Assembly: GCA_964445525.1 (NCBI GenBank)
Contig: CAYULA010000008.1
Span: forward strand, 27,135-91,134
Direction of reading: 5' to 3'
Length of the DNA: 64,000 nt
Source: Penumbrarchaeum sp964445525
GTDB lineage: Archaea; Thermoplasmatota; Penumbrarchaeia; Penumbrarchaeales; Penumbrarchaeaceae
Shown here: piece by piece, positions 24,085-32,859 of the stretch
Numbering within the stretch: the first letter of the stretch is position 1
Layout: every line of letters starts with the position of its first letter
The notes under the pieces: model-generated
The model's input: the letters and a program-made list of their open reading frames with translations, nothing else
Database searches by the model: none
What the model was told of the DNA's origin: nothing
Made by a program: the position numbers and the translations under genes

Positions 24085-26745
24085 ATGGAGATCCGCGAGA
24101 TAAGGGCCCTCAGGGGACCCAATTTCTACAGCAGGTACCCCACGATATACTTGAAGTTGGATATAGGGGACCTAGAGAACAAACCAACTGACAAGGTTGC
24201 GGGATTCAGGGAAAGAATGGAGGAAATTATCCCAACCCTGATAGAGCATAGATGTTCCAAGGGAAGGAGGGGGGGATTCTTCGAAAGATTAGAAAGAGGA
24301 ACATGGGCCGGTCACGTGGTCGAGCATGTGGCTATTGAACTTCAGTGCCTTGCAAAAACGGAGGTTGGGTTCGGTAAGACATACAATACCCAAGAAAAAG
24401 GAGTATACGATGTGGTCTATCGCTACAGGGATGAGGAAGTTGGAATCCAGGCGGGAAAATATGCCGTGGAGATAGTGGAAGCCCTGTTCGATTGCAGATC
24501 CATTGATATCAAACCAATGATATACGACCTCAAGGTGATAAGGGAGAAAAATCTCTACGGACCATCCACGCAGTCAATTGTCGATGAGGCGAAAGAGAGG
24601 GGGATCCCGATAATAAGATTGAACAGGCACAGCTATGTGCAGCTCGGATACGGTATCCATCAGAGACGGATACAGGCTACAATGATGGACAATACATCCG
24701 CTATCGGCGTGGAGATAGCAGATGACAAGGAGAGGACCAAGGAAATCCTCTCAAGCATGGGAATACCGGTGCCAAAGGGTTATTCAGTGAGGGATGCTGA
24801 GGACGCATCAAGGATGACCACGAGAATCGGTTACCCGGTCGCCGTCAAACCCCTTATAGGAAACCATGGCAGGGGAATCACAACAAATGTCACAACAAAG
24901 GATGAGCTCAAGATAGCCTATGAAAATGCAAAAAAAGTCTGTTCGGATATCCTTGTCGAGAAAAACCTCGAAGGATTCGACTTCCGGATACTGGTAATAG
25001 ACGGCAAGTTTGCCGCAGCTGCAATGAGGGAACCCGCTTACGTTACCGGGGACGGAAAGACCACCATACAAGGTCTTATCGATGAATTGAACAGGGATCC
25101 GCATAGAGGATTCGGACACGAGAAGAACCTCACCAGGGTCAAGATCGACTACATGACCGAGAGGTTACTGAAAATGAAGGATCTTTCTCTGGATGATGTT
25201 CTTCCAGACGGGGAGATCCTGTACATTAAGACCACCGCCAACCTGAGTGCGGGAGGAAGGGCGGTCGATGTGACAGACAATGTTCACCCCATGATAAGGT
25301 CCATGGCGGAGAGGATATCCCAGATAATCGGACTCAATGTCATGGGAATCGATCTTATCGCCCAGGATCTAACCACACCACTTGATCCGGAATGCTCCGG
25401 AATAATCGAGGTGAATGCGGCACCTGGCTTCAGAATGCACCTGAGTCCCTCGGAAGGAACACCCAGGAATATCGCCCGAAATGTTGTTGACATGCTTTAC
25501 CCTCCTGGTGTGGAATATCAGATCCCAATAATAGCGGTAACAGGTACAAATGGAAAGACCACAACCGTGAGGTTGATCTCTCACATACTGGAATTGAACG
25601 GAGGAAGGGTCGGAATGACATCGACCGATGCGGTTGTCATTAACAACACACCCATTCTTGAAGGAGACTACAGCGGACCAGGTGGGGCCAAGGTCGTGCT
25701 AATGGATTCCACTATCGATCATGCCGTCCTGGAAGTGGCCAGAGGTGGGATCCTCAGGAGAGGTCTGGGATTCGACGAGACGGATGTTAGCGTGTTCCTG
25801 AATGTATCCTCGGACCATCTAGGCGACGGGGGAATAAATTCCATGGAGGACCTAGCCAGATTGAAGGGGGTCACCATTGAAGTAGTGAAACCCACGGGAC
25901 ATGCAGTCCTCAACGCGGATGATCCGCTTGTGATGGAATATGCCGGAAGCACCAAGGGAAAGACGATACTTTTTTCGATGAATCCCGGCAATCCGATACT
26001 GAAGGACAATCTCAAGAAAGGAAACATGAACGTTACGGTCAAGGATGAATCCATCATAATTCAGAAGGGCGGATGGACCTCTTCCATAGCAAAGGTTGTG
26101 GAGGTTCCGATCACATACGGCGGAAAAGCCGCATTCAACATACAGAACGCCATGGCGGCCGTGGCTGCGGCTTCCGCCATGGGCCTCAACGAGAAACAGA
26201 TCAGGGCGGGTCTTGTTAGCTTCAGCCCATCCATTGGACTGTCCCCCGGAAGGATGAACGTGATCGATATAGACGACTTCAAGGTCATAGTTGACTTCGG
26301 CCACAACATGGGAGCAATCAAGGCAACAGGGCAGCTATTACCGCATCTTGCGGCTGGAAGGAAGATCAGGATGGCTGCCGGGACTGGAAACAGAAGGGAT
26401 GAGGACATAAAGGAATACGGACTGACCATATCCAAATATTACGACCACGTCATCGTTGCCGAAACAGATCCCAGAGGAAGGCCTATCGGCGAGGTTGCCG
26501 ATCTGGTGAAAGAGGGCCTCATCGAGGGCGGATTGAATGAGGAAAACATCACCATCATCCATGACGGAAGAGAGGCCACCCGGGCGGCTCTTGACATGGG
26601 AAAGAAAGGTGATATAGTGGTGCTTCAGGCAGATGATGTCCAGACGGTCCTTCAGGATGTTCTGGATTACAAGGAATCCAGGATAGTCAAGATTAAAAAT
26701 GAGATAGAGGTCAAGAAGAAATCCGTGCTTTTCGGTGAGGATTGA
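24085..26745 (+). CDS. cphA: Cyanophycin synthetase
   Basis: CphA makes cyanophycin by alternately adding Asp to the backbone and Arg to its side chain, using ATP. The 886-residue length matches CphA1 enzymes. An N-terminal domain (about 1-160, GHVVEHVAIELQ) is followed by the ATP-grasp domain (about 200-470) with YPVAVKPLIGNHGRGIT, FDFRILVIDGKFAAAAMREPAYV, GHEKNLTRVKID and GIIEVNAAPGFRMHL. A Mur-ligase-like domain (about 480-886) has the P-loop GTNGKTTT near 484. All three modules and their ATP sites look intact. AAAGGGGA precedes the ATG. I am confident of the family; that the polymer is Asp-Arg cyanophycin in this archaeon is inferred from the adjoining cyanophycinase. Confidence 0.94.
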   Translation: MEIREIRALRGPNFYSRYPTIYLKLDIGDLENKPTDKVAGFRERMEEIIPTLIEHRCSKGRRGGFFERLERGTWAGHVVEHVAIELQCLAKTEVGFGKTYNTQEKGVYDVVYRYRDEEVGIQAGKYAVEIVEALFDCRSIDIKPMIYDLKVIREKNLYGPSTQSIVDEAKERGIPIIRLNRHSYVQLGYGIHQRRIQATMMDNTSAIGVEIADDKERTKEILSSMGIPVPKGYSVRDAEDASRMTTRIGYPVAVKPLIGNHGRGITTNVTTKDELKIAYENAKKVCSDILVEKNLEGFDFRILVIDGKFAAAAMREPAYVTGDGKTTIQGLIDELNRDPHRGFGHEKNLTRVKIDYMTERLLKMKDLSLDDVLPDGEILYIKTTANLSAGGRAVDVTDNVHPMIRSMAERISQIIGLNVMGIDLIAQDLTTPLDPECSGIIEVNAAPGFRMHLSPSEGTPRNIARNVVDMLYPPGVEYQIPIIAVTGTNGKTTTVRLISHILELNGGRVGMTSTDAVVINNTPILEGDYSGPGGAKVVLMDSTIDHAVLEVARGGILRRGLGFDETDVSVFLNVSSDHLGDGGINSMEDLARLKGVTIEVVKPTGHAVLNADDPLVMEYAGSTKGKTILFSMNPGNPILKDNLKKGNMNVTVKDESIIIQKGGWTSSIAKVVEVPITYGGKAAFNIQNAMAAVAAASAMGLNEKQIRAGLVSFSPSIGLSPGRMNVIDIDDFKVIVDFGHNMGAIKATGQLLPHLAAGRKIRMAAGTGNRRDEDIKEYGLTISKYYDHVIVAETDPRGRPIGEVADLVKEGLIEGGLNEENITIIHDGREATRAALDMGKKGDIVVLQADDVQTVLQDVLDYKESRIVKIKNEIEVKKKSVLFGED

Positions 26746-26747
26746 GG

Positions 26748-27977
26748 ATGGATATGTGCCGATCAGTATTCGATTCCATCGATCGATCCGTTGATGAAAT
26801 GGTAAAATTCCTTTCTGGGATTGTGAAAATACCTGCAATCGGACCGTTATCGGGTGGAGAAGGTGAGGGAAGGAAGGCCGAATTCATCGAGAACATGCTC
26901 AGGGAATGGGGTTTCGACGATATCATCCGGCATGATTGTGATGATGACAAGGTTCCCGGCGGAAAGAGACCCAATCTTGAAGTCAGGGTAAGGGGAAGGG
27001 ACAATTCGAGTAGGTTCGTCCTCCTCGTTCACATGGATGTCGTTCCCGCGGGAGATCCTGATTCTTGGACAGGAGATCCATTCGAATTGAGAAAAGTGGG
27101 GAGTAAGCTTGTAGGTAGAGGGGCGGAGGACAACGGCCAGGCATTGACAGCATCGATTTTCGCCCTGAAGACTTTGAAGGATCAGGGGGTCGTGCCGGTA
27201 CATGATGTCTCGTTGTTCATCGTATCCGACGAGGAAGAGACAAACCTGAAAGGTATCGGTCATCTACTGGATAAGGGCCTTTTCAACAGAGAGGACCTGA
27301 TCTTGGTTCCCGACCACGGGGAACCCGAGGGAAGAGTGATAGAGCTGATGGAAAAGACCCTGCTATGGGTAAAGGTTACAGTAAAGGGAAAGCAGTGCCA
27401 TGCCAGCATGCCTTCCTTGGGAAATAATGCACTCAGGGCCTCCATGCTCTTCGGATCCGAGGTTGATCGGGTCCTTCATGAGAAGTTCGACAGGATCGAT
27501 GAGTTGTTCGACCATCCGGTGTCAAGCTTCGAACCCACCAAGAAGGGACCCGGGGTGGACGGGATAAACGTTCTTCCGGGAGAGGATACCTTCTACATGG
27601 ACTGCAGGCTCATTCCACCTTATACCATCGATGAGGTCCTCCGTGTGATGAGAGAGGTTGCTGATGATGTGGAGAAGATGACGGGAACCTCCATATCCAT
27701 TGAGGAAGAGTTCTCCGAGATGACCCTGCACCCCACATCCTCCGATGCCGGGATCGTCAGGAGGCTCTCCTGGGCCATCAAGGTCGCTTCGGGAAAGGAC
27801 CCTCTCAACGGCGGAATAGGCGGAGGGACCTGCGCGGCCCTTCTCAGAAACAACGGATTCGAGGTCGCGGTGTGGGAGACAATTCACAACCGGGCACATT
27901 CCTCCGATGAATACATCATGGTTGACAATCTGATCAACGACTGCAAGGTCCTTGCCGCCCTTTTCATAGGTGAATGA
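26748..27977 (+). CDS. M20-family metallohydrolase, candidate cyanophycin-dipeptide hydrolase
   Basis: The 409-residue zinc hydrolase belongs to the M20/ArgE/DapE/CPG2 clan. Metal-binding and catalytic motifs are LLVHMDVVPAGD, GRGAEDNGQA, IVSDEEETN (catalytic Glu pair), PDHGEPEG and a late His in TIHNRAHSSDEY. A dimerisation domain occupies the middle. The start codon ATG at 26748 lies two bases after the cyanophycin synthetase stop, with GAGGATTGAGG overlapping it; a TTG at 26742 is also in frame. Cyanophycinase releases beta-Asp-Arg dipeptides, which need an isopeptide hydrolase. Known ones (IaaA, IadA, CphZ) are, to my knowledge, other families, so this M20 enzyme is a candidate for that step by position. 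It could instead be a general dipeptidase or deacylase. Confidence 0.85.
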   Translation: MDMCRSVFDSIDRSVDEMVKFLSGIVKIPAIGPLSGGEGEGRKAEFIENMLREWGFDDIIRHDCDDDKVPGGKRPNLEVRVRGRDNSSRFVLLVHMDVVPAGDPDSWTGDPFELRKVGSKLVGRGAEDNGQALTASIFALKTLKDQGVVPVHDVSLFIVSDEEETNLKGIGHLLDKGLFNREDLILVPDHGEPEGRVIELMEKTLLWVKVTVKGKQCHASMPSLGNNALRASMLFGSEVDRVLHEKFDRIDELFDHPVSSFEPTKKGPGVDGINVLPGEDTFYMDCRLIPPYTIDEVLRVMREVADDVEKMTGTSISIEEEFSEMTLHPTSSDAGIVRRLSWAIKVASGKDPLNGGIGGGTCAALLRNNGFEVAVWETIHNRAHSSDEYIMVDNLINDCKVLAALFIGE

Positions 27978-28349
27978 ACTCAATTCCCATCTATTGGCGG
28001 AATCCCTTCCAACATGATAATTTCCATTATGATAATTTGAATTATCACGTTTGTCGAAGGAATGAAGGCCCTTCTGAATCTGTAAGGATATCATATTGAT
28101 CCGGATACATTTTTCAGAAAGTCCGATTTGAGAAGTGAAATGATACATATCGATTTCACACAACAAAAAATGATTGAATAATGATAATAACCGTTTTTTG
28201 TTTGGCCCACGATTCTGGATTTTCGTTGATTGAAAGACAATCCAAAGGTCCCGACCGGTCTAATTATCTATGATATTATCTAATTTATGTTAATCCTAAT
28301 TAACATATTATCGAAAAGTATGTTAATCTGAATTAACATATTCTTCCGA
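27978..28349 (+). promoter_or_regulatory. Gene-free region with two identical operator-like dyads
   Basis: No gene is visible here. Two 20-base dyads lie just before the AAA ATPase: ATGTTAAT-CCTA-ATTAACAT (28287-28306) and ATGTTAAT-CTGA-ATTAACAT (28320-28339). Both have perfect 8-base arms and 4-base centres that differ. Their centres are 33 bases apart, close to three helical turns, and the second ends ten bases before the ATG. A weaker dyad GATAATT-TG-AATTATC lies near 28032-28047. Paired same-face sites suggest cooperative binding by a repressor, possibly autoregulation. Confidence 0.6.
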
Positions 28350-29681
28350 ATGGAGATAAGCGAGATATCCAGGATCAACGAATGGTGGAGCCTCGGGCAG
28401 GTTCCGAAACATCTGAGTCCTGATAGGCGAAGGGATCTGTTCGGAAAGATCTGGCCATTGATGGAAAAACGCCAGATCATCTCAATAGTGGGTCTAAGGA
28501 GGGTCGGAAAATCCACAATCATGTATCAGATAATGGAGCAATTGATCAAAAATGGAGTGAAACCAAGAAATATTCTGTATTTCACCTTTGATATCAAGGG
28601 AGAGAACCTGGAAGATATTCTGGATACATTCCAGCAGGATCTTCCCGGACAGGAAGAGGGAATCAAATATATTTTTCTGGACGAGATCCAGAAACTTGAT
28701 GATTGGGCTAACAGGATCAAGGTGTTGTACGATCTTAAAAACGACCTGAAGTTCGTCATTTCAGGAAGTTCCGGGATGGAGATCGAGGGCCAATCCGGCA
28801 AGATACTTGCAGGCAGGGTTCTTACATATATTCTGAGGCCTCTTTCATTCAGGGAATTTCTCCGGTTTTCTTACGACAGCCATCCATTAACAATTGAGAA
28901 CCTGAACGATGTAAAAGAGGCTATGATACAAAAGGTAAGATTCCAGAAGGATTTCCTGAAATACACTTACTCGGGAGGATTCATAGAGATCCTGAGAGAG
29001 GAGAACCACATCCGTTCCATGTATGTTAGATCCGCTGTTATTGATAACATGATCAACCGTGATCTCAAGAATCTTGAAGATATTAAGGATACCACATTGG
29101 TGGGTGAGCTTTTAAGGATAATCGGATCTAATCCGGGAATGATAGTGAATATGGAATCTCTGGGAGATGATCTCAGACTCTCCAGACAGACCATGTCAAA
29201 ATATCTGGGAGCTCTAATCTCAGCTTATTGCATCAATTTTTTGTATTCTTATTCAAACAATTTTCTCACATCCTCCAAGAAAGGCAAGAAGGTTTACCTG
29301 ACTCATCCATGCATAAGCGAAGCTTTCGAAGGAGAGATGGAAAAACCAGCTCTGGGAAAGATGGTAGAAAATGTTCTTGTTTTCCAATTCGAAGGTAGAT
29401 TTTTCTACAGGAAGGGTAACCGGGAAATTGATATTATCCTTCGTTGCAAAGACAAACCAATACCCGTAGAGGTGAAATATTCCAGAAATATCGAAGATAA
29501 AGATCTAAAAGTCGTCAGATCCCTAGTGGAAAGAAAGAATCTTGAACTCGGTGTAATAGCCACAAAGGACCTCCTTGAAAGGAGAGATAATATTCTACTC
29601 ATCCCGGCTTTCATCATAATGCTGATGGAGGATCCTTTGAATGATCTGTTGCATATATTCCATGAGATGAATCAAAATTGA
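28350..29681 (+). CDS. AAA ATPase with DUF4143 domain
   Basis: The 443-residue protein belongs to the AAA_14/DUF4143 group of archaeal and bacterial ATPases, whose role is poorly known. Walker A is GLRRVGKST (about residues 50-58), Walker B is YIFLDEIQKLDDW, and an arginine-sensor-like FVISGSSGMEIEGQSGKILAGR follows. A winged-helix-like segment (MESLGDDLRLSRQTMSKYLGALISAYCINFLY) and a nuclease-like DUF4143 C-terminus (GNREIDIILRCKDKPIPVEVKYS, resembling a PD-(D/E)xK core) complete it. The ATG at 28350 lies just after two perfect dyads. Codons are A/T-richer than in most neighbours. Such genes are often sporadic and single, in keeping with a mobile or defence-associated history, but no mobile element is seen. 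Confidence 0.85.
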   Translation: MEISEISRINEWWSLGQVPKHLSPDRRRDLFGKIWPLMEKRQIISIVGLRRVGKSTIMYQIMEQLIKNGVKPRNILYFTFDIKGENLEDILDTFQQDLPGQEEGIKYIFLDEIQKLDDWANRIKVLYDLKNDLKFVISGSSGMEIEGQSGKILAGRVLTYILRPLSFREFLRFSYDSHPLTIENLNDVKEAMIQKVRFQKDFLKYTYSGGFIEILREENHIRSMYVRSAVIDNMINRDLKNLEDIKDTTLVGELLRIIGSNPGMIVNMESLGDDLRLSRQTMSKYLGALISAYCINFLYSYSNNFLTSSKKGKKVYLTHPCISEAFEGEMEKPALGKMVENVLVFQFEGRFFYRKGNREIDIILRCKDKPIPVEVKYSRNIEDKDLKVVRSLVERKNLELGVIATKDLLERRDNILLIPAFIIMLMEDPLNDLLHIFHEMNQN

Positions 29682-29743
29682 GATTCGGCAATATCATATA
29701 TCCAGAGCAATATCCAAAACAGCATCGAAACCTCTCTCAACAT

Positions 29744-32713
29744 TCATGACTTCTTTTTCAGGATCACTCCCTTGCCGGTCTTTCCGTTCACCTTCACCAA
29801 AAGCGGGTCCTCCGTTGTGATATGTCTTACAATATCCCCGTATGCCTCGTATTCGTGGCTCAGCAGCCAATCCCAATCAACCCTGTGCTGTTTCAGCGAA
29901 TATTGAATCGTGAAATACGGAGTTCCCATCGAGGTCAAATTGTGGAAGAAGTGTGTTCCGTGAGAAGGATCCACCCGGAAGTCCTTCAATTGAAGCTCCA
30001 CAATGACCTTTGCATGCGATATGTTGTTCCACTTCACAGGAATTCCCAGGAACCTGTCCCTCGTCCCCCATCTCCCCGGCCCTATGAGAATGTATGGCTT
30101 GCCCTCCAGATCCTTGTTTATCCTGCCTATCTCGCTTGCAATATCCACCGTTTTGGAGTTATTGAATGATTCCGGAGGAACCAGGATTATATCATGAATA
30201 TCATCTATCATTGAGTTTCCCAATGCGTTGTCCGAACTGATCAATGCCATTTCCTCATCCTTTTCCGAAATATGGACCTGCGCCCTCTCCTTCTGAGTTA
30301 CAAGAGGCCTGATCTGCAATATGTAGAATTCCGGATCTCCTTTATCGTTGATGATCCCCGCAAACTCGATTTCAACGGGCCTCCCCATTCCCCTTCTTCC
30401 TATCTGAAGTATGGCTTTCAGGATCTTGTCCAGGGGTATCATATTGTATTTCAGGACCCCGGAAAACGTGATCACTCTGGGACCGCTTCTTCTTGTACCA
30501 TCCCTGATCATGTTGTCATTGGCATCATATGTAGATGCGATGTAATCGAGGACCCCGTCCTTTTCAGCTTCCGAGATATCCAGTTTCACAAGAGTGGATT
30601 CCTCTCCCATCCTGAGATCGAAGCATGCATCGGACATGTCCAGTGCATAAAAATAGGACTGTGAATTGGAAAGGATATCATCGACGCTGGAAAATCCCGG
30701 TATGACCTTGGGATACTCGGGAGAGAAGCTCATGACCCTCTCCCCCTCGACAACGATCCTTCCCAGGCCAAGGGCGACTGAGGCTATTCCGTCATGCCTT
30801 TTCAGGGGTTCCACGGGATAGAAGTTGAAGGACTGGGCAACTCCCGAAAAGACCGGGTAGAACCTGTCACCGTGCTTGGTTCCCACCAGCTTCTGTATGA
30901 CCACTGCCATCTTCTCCTCTTCCTGAACGTGCACCGTTGACTGGATGTAGGCTCTGGCATCTTTAAGAAAAGTGGATGAATAGACGAGCTTGATAGCCTG
31001 GGCAAGCTCTTCGAGCCTCTGATCCTCGTCACCGCAGTTGTTGGGCAGAATGTAGGTAGCATAGATGCCGGCAAAGGGCTGATTCTGTGAATCCTCCAGC
31101 AGAGAGGAGGACCTCACGGCAATAGGTTCCCTGACATGATTCAGATATGTTTTCAGGGAATCCAGTGTTTCATCGTCCAGGCTCGCCTCAAGGAAGAGAT
31201 CCTTGATCTCATCATCCGTGAGACCCTCCATTACCATCTCATCGAGGGAATTTTTTTCCATGAATCTGGTGAAGATGTCGGTTCCCATTATCAGGGTATC
31301 CGGAACCTTTATGGAACATTCCTTGACCAGAGTATCCAGTTTGGATTGATGAAGCAGTGTTGAAAGGAAAGCTATACCCCTGCCCTTGCCTCCCAGTGAA
31401 CCTCCCCCGAGTCTGGTTATGGTTCCCTGGAACTCGTATGTCTGGTTCTCGAAATCGATTATTATTCCCTGCTGCTTTCTCTTTTGAGAGTCCCTTATCG
31501 AATTCACTAGAAATCTCTTCATCGCCTCACCGGATGAGAAATCGGAAACCTTCTTCTTCCTGAGGTTTCTGGCCAGGTCGATCTCTCCCCTTGCAAAGAA
31601 CCAATTCGAGAATGCGTTTGCCCTTCCGTGGAAGTTCATGGATTCAGCCGGAACCTCCTCTATCAGGTCCAGGAATTCCTTCAGATCGTATGCCTGCCCG
31701 ATCTCGACACCTTCCGGTGTCTGGAAATGGAAAGAACCGAAACCAAGATTTTTCTGGAACCATTCCCTGAGTTCAAGAAGGAGGGTCTCGGAACTCTTGT
31801 AGATGAAGGGGATCTCCATCCTGTCAGCAGTGGTCTTGTGTTCCATCTGATTCGACTGGAGGACCTTTGGAATGTCCGGGTCGATATTTCTTGAGAGTCT
31901 GAATCCGGCCTTGTCATCTCTCTTTCCCCTGCGGGGATAGGCAACATCCGAGATCACTCCCAGCAGTTTGTCCTTGTGTTTTCTGTATATCGCCATTGCT
32001 TCGTCATATGTCTCTGCTAGTATCACCTTGGGACGGGCCCTCTTTCTGAGCATCTTCTCCTGTTCGTTCAGGCCCTCGTGAATGAGATTCTTCGTCTGCC
32101 TAACAATTACGGTGTATATGAGAGGTAAAAAAATGGAATAGAATCTGGGACTGTTCTCAACGACGAGGAGGACCCTGACCAGTCCGGTTGCGGTGTCCTT
32201 TTCCATGTTCTTCTGGTCCTCTATATACTTTACTATTGCCAGGAACAAGGCCGAGTCACCGTTCCAGAAGAATACCTTGTCTACGCCTATGTATTCTCCC
32301 GGGACATGAAAAAGGGGAATGTCTCCCGCATCTGTCAAAAGCAGTACCACGGAGATGTTCTTCTGGACCTTTTTTGCCTTCTTCCCGAATTCGAAAGGAT
32401 CCATATCGGGGAGCCTGGCCATTGTAATTATGAGATCATACTGTGTTCTCTTGAGCTCCCTGAGGGCCTTCTTTGCGGTGGATACCCTGATCACCTGCGG
32501 AGGAAAGGGGAGGGCGAGGTCCCTGTATTCGCTGGAGATCTGCTCGAAGAGGATCCCTTCTTCTTCGAGAGTGAAAGCATCGTATAGTGATGACACGAGG
32601 AGGATCTTTGACACCCTCCATTTCATGAGTTCGTAGAAATCATGGAAAACCGGTCGGTAGTCTGCGTCGTAATCGATGTTGTGATCGTGGTCCTCGTGAA
32701 CCGAATCGGTCAT
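29744..32713 (-). CDS. Pseudo-receiver / PEP-synthase ATP-binding domain protein C
   Basis: The 989-residue protein is the third member of the family found at 16102 and 19054. A CheY-like domain (about 35-170) reads YDLIITMARLPDMDPFEF, in which Met sits where the phospho-acceptor Asp should be. A second receiver-like or helical segment (about 185-330) follows. The PEP/pyruvate-binding domain has GGGSLGGKGRGIAF near 440 and RSSSLLEDSQNQPFAGIYATYILP. The shared C-terminal domain has LIGPGRWGTRDRFLGIPVKWNNI and DPSHGTHFFHN. There is no phosphohistidine swivelling domain. It is closer in layout to protein A than to B. It is transcribed alone on the minus strand, convergent with the AAA ATPase. 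ATP-dependent phosphotransfer to an unknown partner is the likeliest activity. Confidence 0.85.
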   Translation of the reverse strand: MTDSVHEDHDHNIDYDADYRPVFHDFYELMKWRVSKILLVSSLYDAFTLEEEGILFEQISSEYRDLALPFPPQVIRVSTAKKALRELKRTQYDLIITMARLPDMDPFEFGKKAKKVQKNISVVLLLTDAGDIPLFHVPGEYIGVDKVFFWNGDSALFLAIVKYIEDQKNMEKDTATGLVRVLLVVENSPRFYSIFLPLIYTVIVRQTKNLIHEGLNEQEKMLRKRARPKVILAETYDEAMAIYRKHKDKLLGVISDVAYPRRGKRDDKAGFRLSRNIDPDIPKVLQSNQMEHKTTADRMEIPFIYKSSETLLLELREWFQKNLGFGSFHFQTPEGVEIGQAYDLKEFLDLIEEVPAESMNFHGRANAFSNWFFARGEIDLARNLRKKKVSDFSSGEAMKRFLVNSIRDSQKRKQQGIIIDFENQTYEFQGTITRLGGGSLGGKGRGIAFLSTLLHQSKLDTLVKECSIKVPDTLIMGTDIFTRFMEKNSLDEMVMEGLTDDEIKDLFLEASLDDETLDSLKTYLNHVREPIAVRSSSLLEDSQNQPFAGIYATYILPNNCGDEDQRLEELAQAIKLVYSSTFLKDARAYIQSTVHVQEEEKMAVVIQKLVGTKHGDRFYPVFSGVAQSFNFYPVEPLKRHDGIASVALGLGRIVVEGERVMSFSPEYPKVIPGFSSVDDILSNSQSYFYALDMSDACFDLRMGEESTLVKLDISEAEKDGVLDYIASTYDANDNMIRDGTRRSGPRVITFSGVLKYNMIPLDKILKAILQIGRRGMGRPVEIEFAGIINDKGDPEFYILQIRPLVTQKERAQVHISEKDEEMALISSDNALGNSMIDDIHDIILVPPESFNNSKTVDIASEIGRINKDLEGKPYILIGPGRWGTRDRFLGIPVKWNNISHAKVIVELQLKDFRVDPSHGTHFFHNLTSMGTPYFTIQYSLKQHRVDWDWLLSHEYEAYGDIVRHITTEDPLLVKVNGKTGKGVILKKKS

Positions 32714-32859
32714 GAGGACAAATCAAGTGCTCCGTATTTGTTCTTTTACACTAGAGGTTTCGATCCATCATTGGTTTTTTCGGTATAATTGACCTCATTG
32801 ATGCACATCTCGTCAAAAGGATAAAGTAAGAATTGAGTGGATTCATTCAATAATCCGGG

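Noticed and set aside
24085..26745. Plain Mur ligase (MurE/MurF) for a cell wall
   Set aside because: The N-terminal and ATP-grasp domains of cyanophycin synthetase are both present and cyanophycinase is adjacent.
26748..27977. Naming the M20 enzyme as an established cyanophycin dipeptidase such as CphZ, IaaA or IadA
   Set aside because: Its motifs are those of the M20 clan, while those enzymes, as I recall, belong to other families; only gene position supports the role.
28350..29681. Mobile element or transposon around the AAA ATPase
   Set aside because: No transposase, terminal repeats or target duplications were seen; the dyads lie only on the promoter side.
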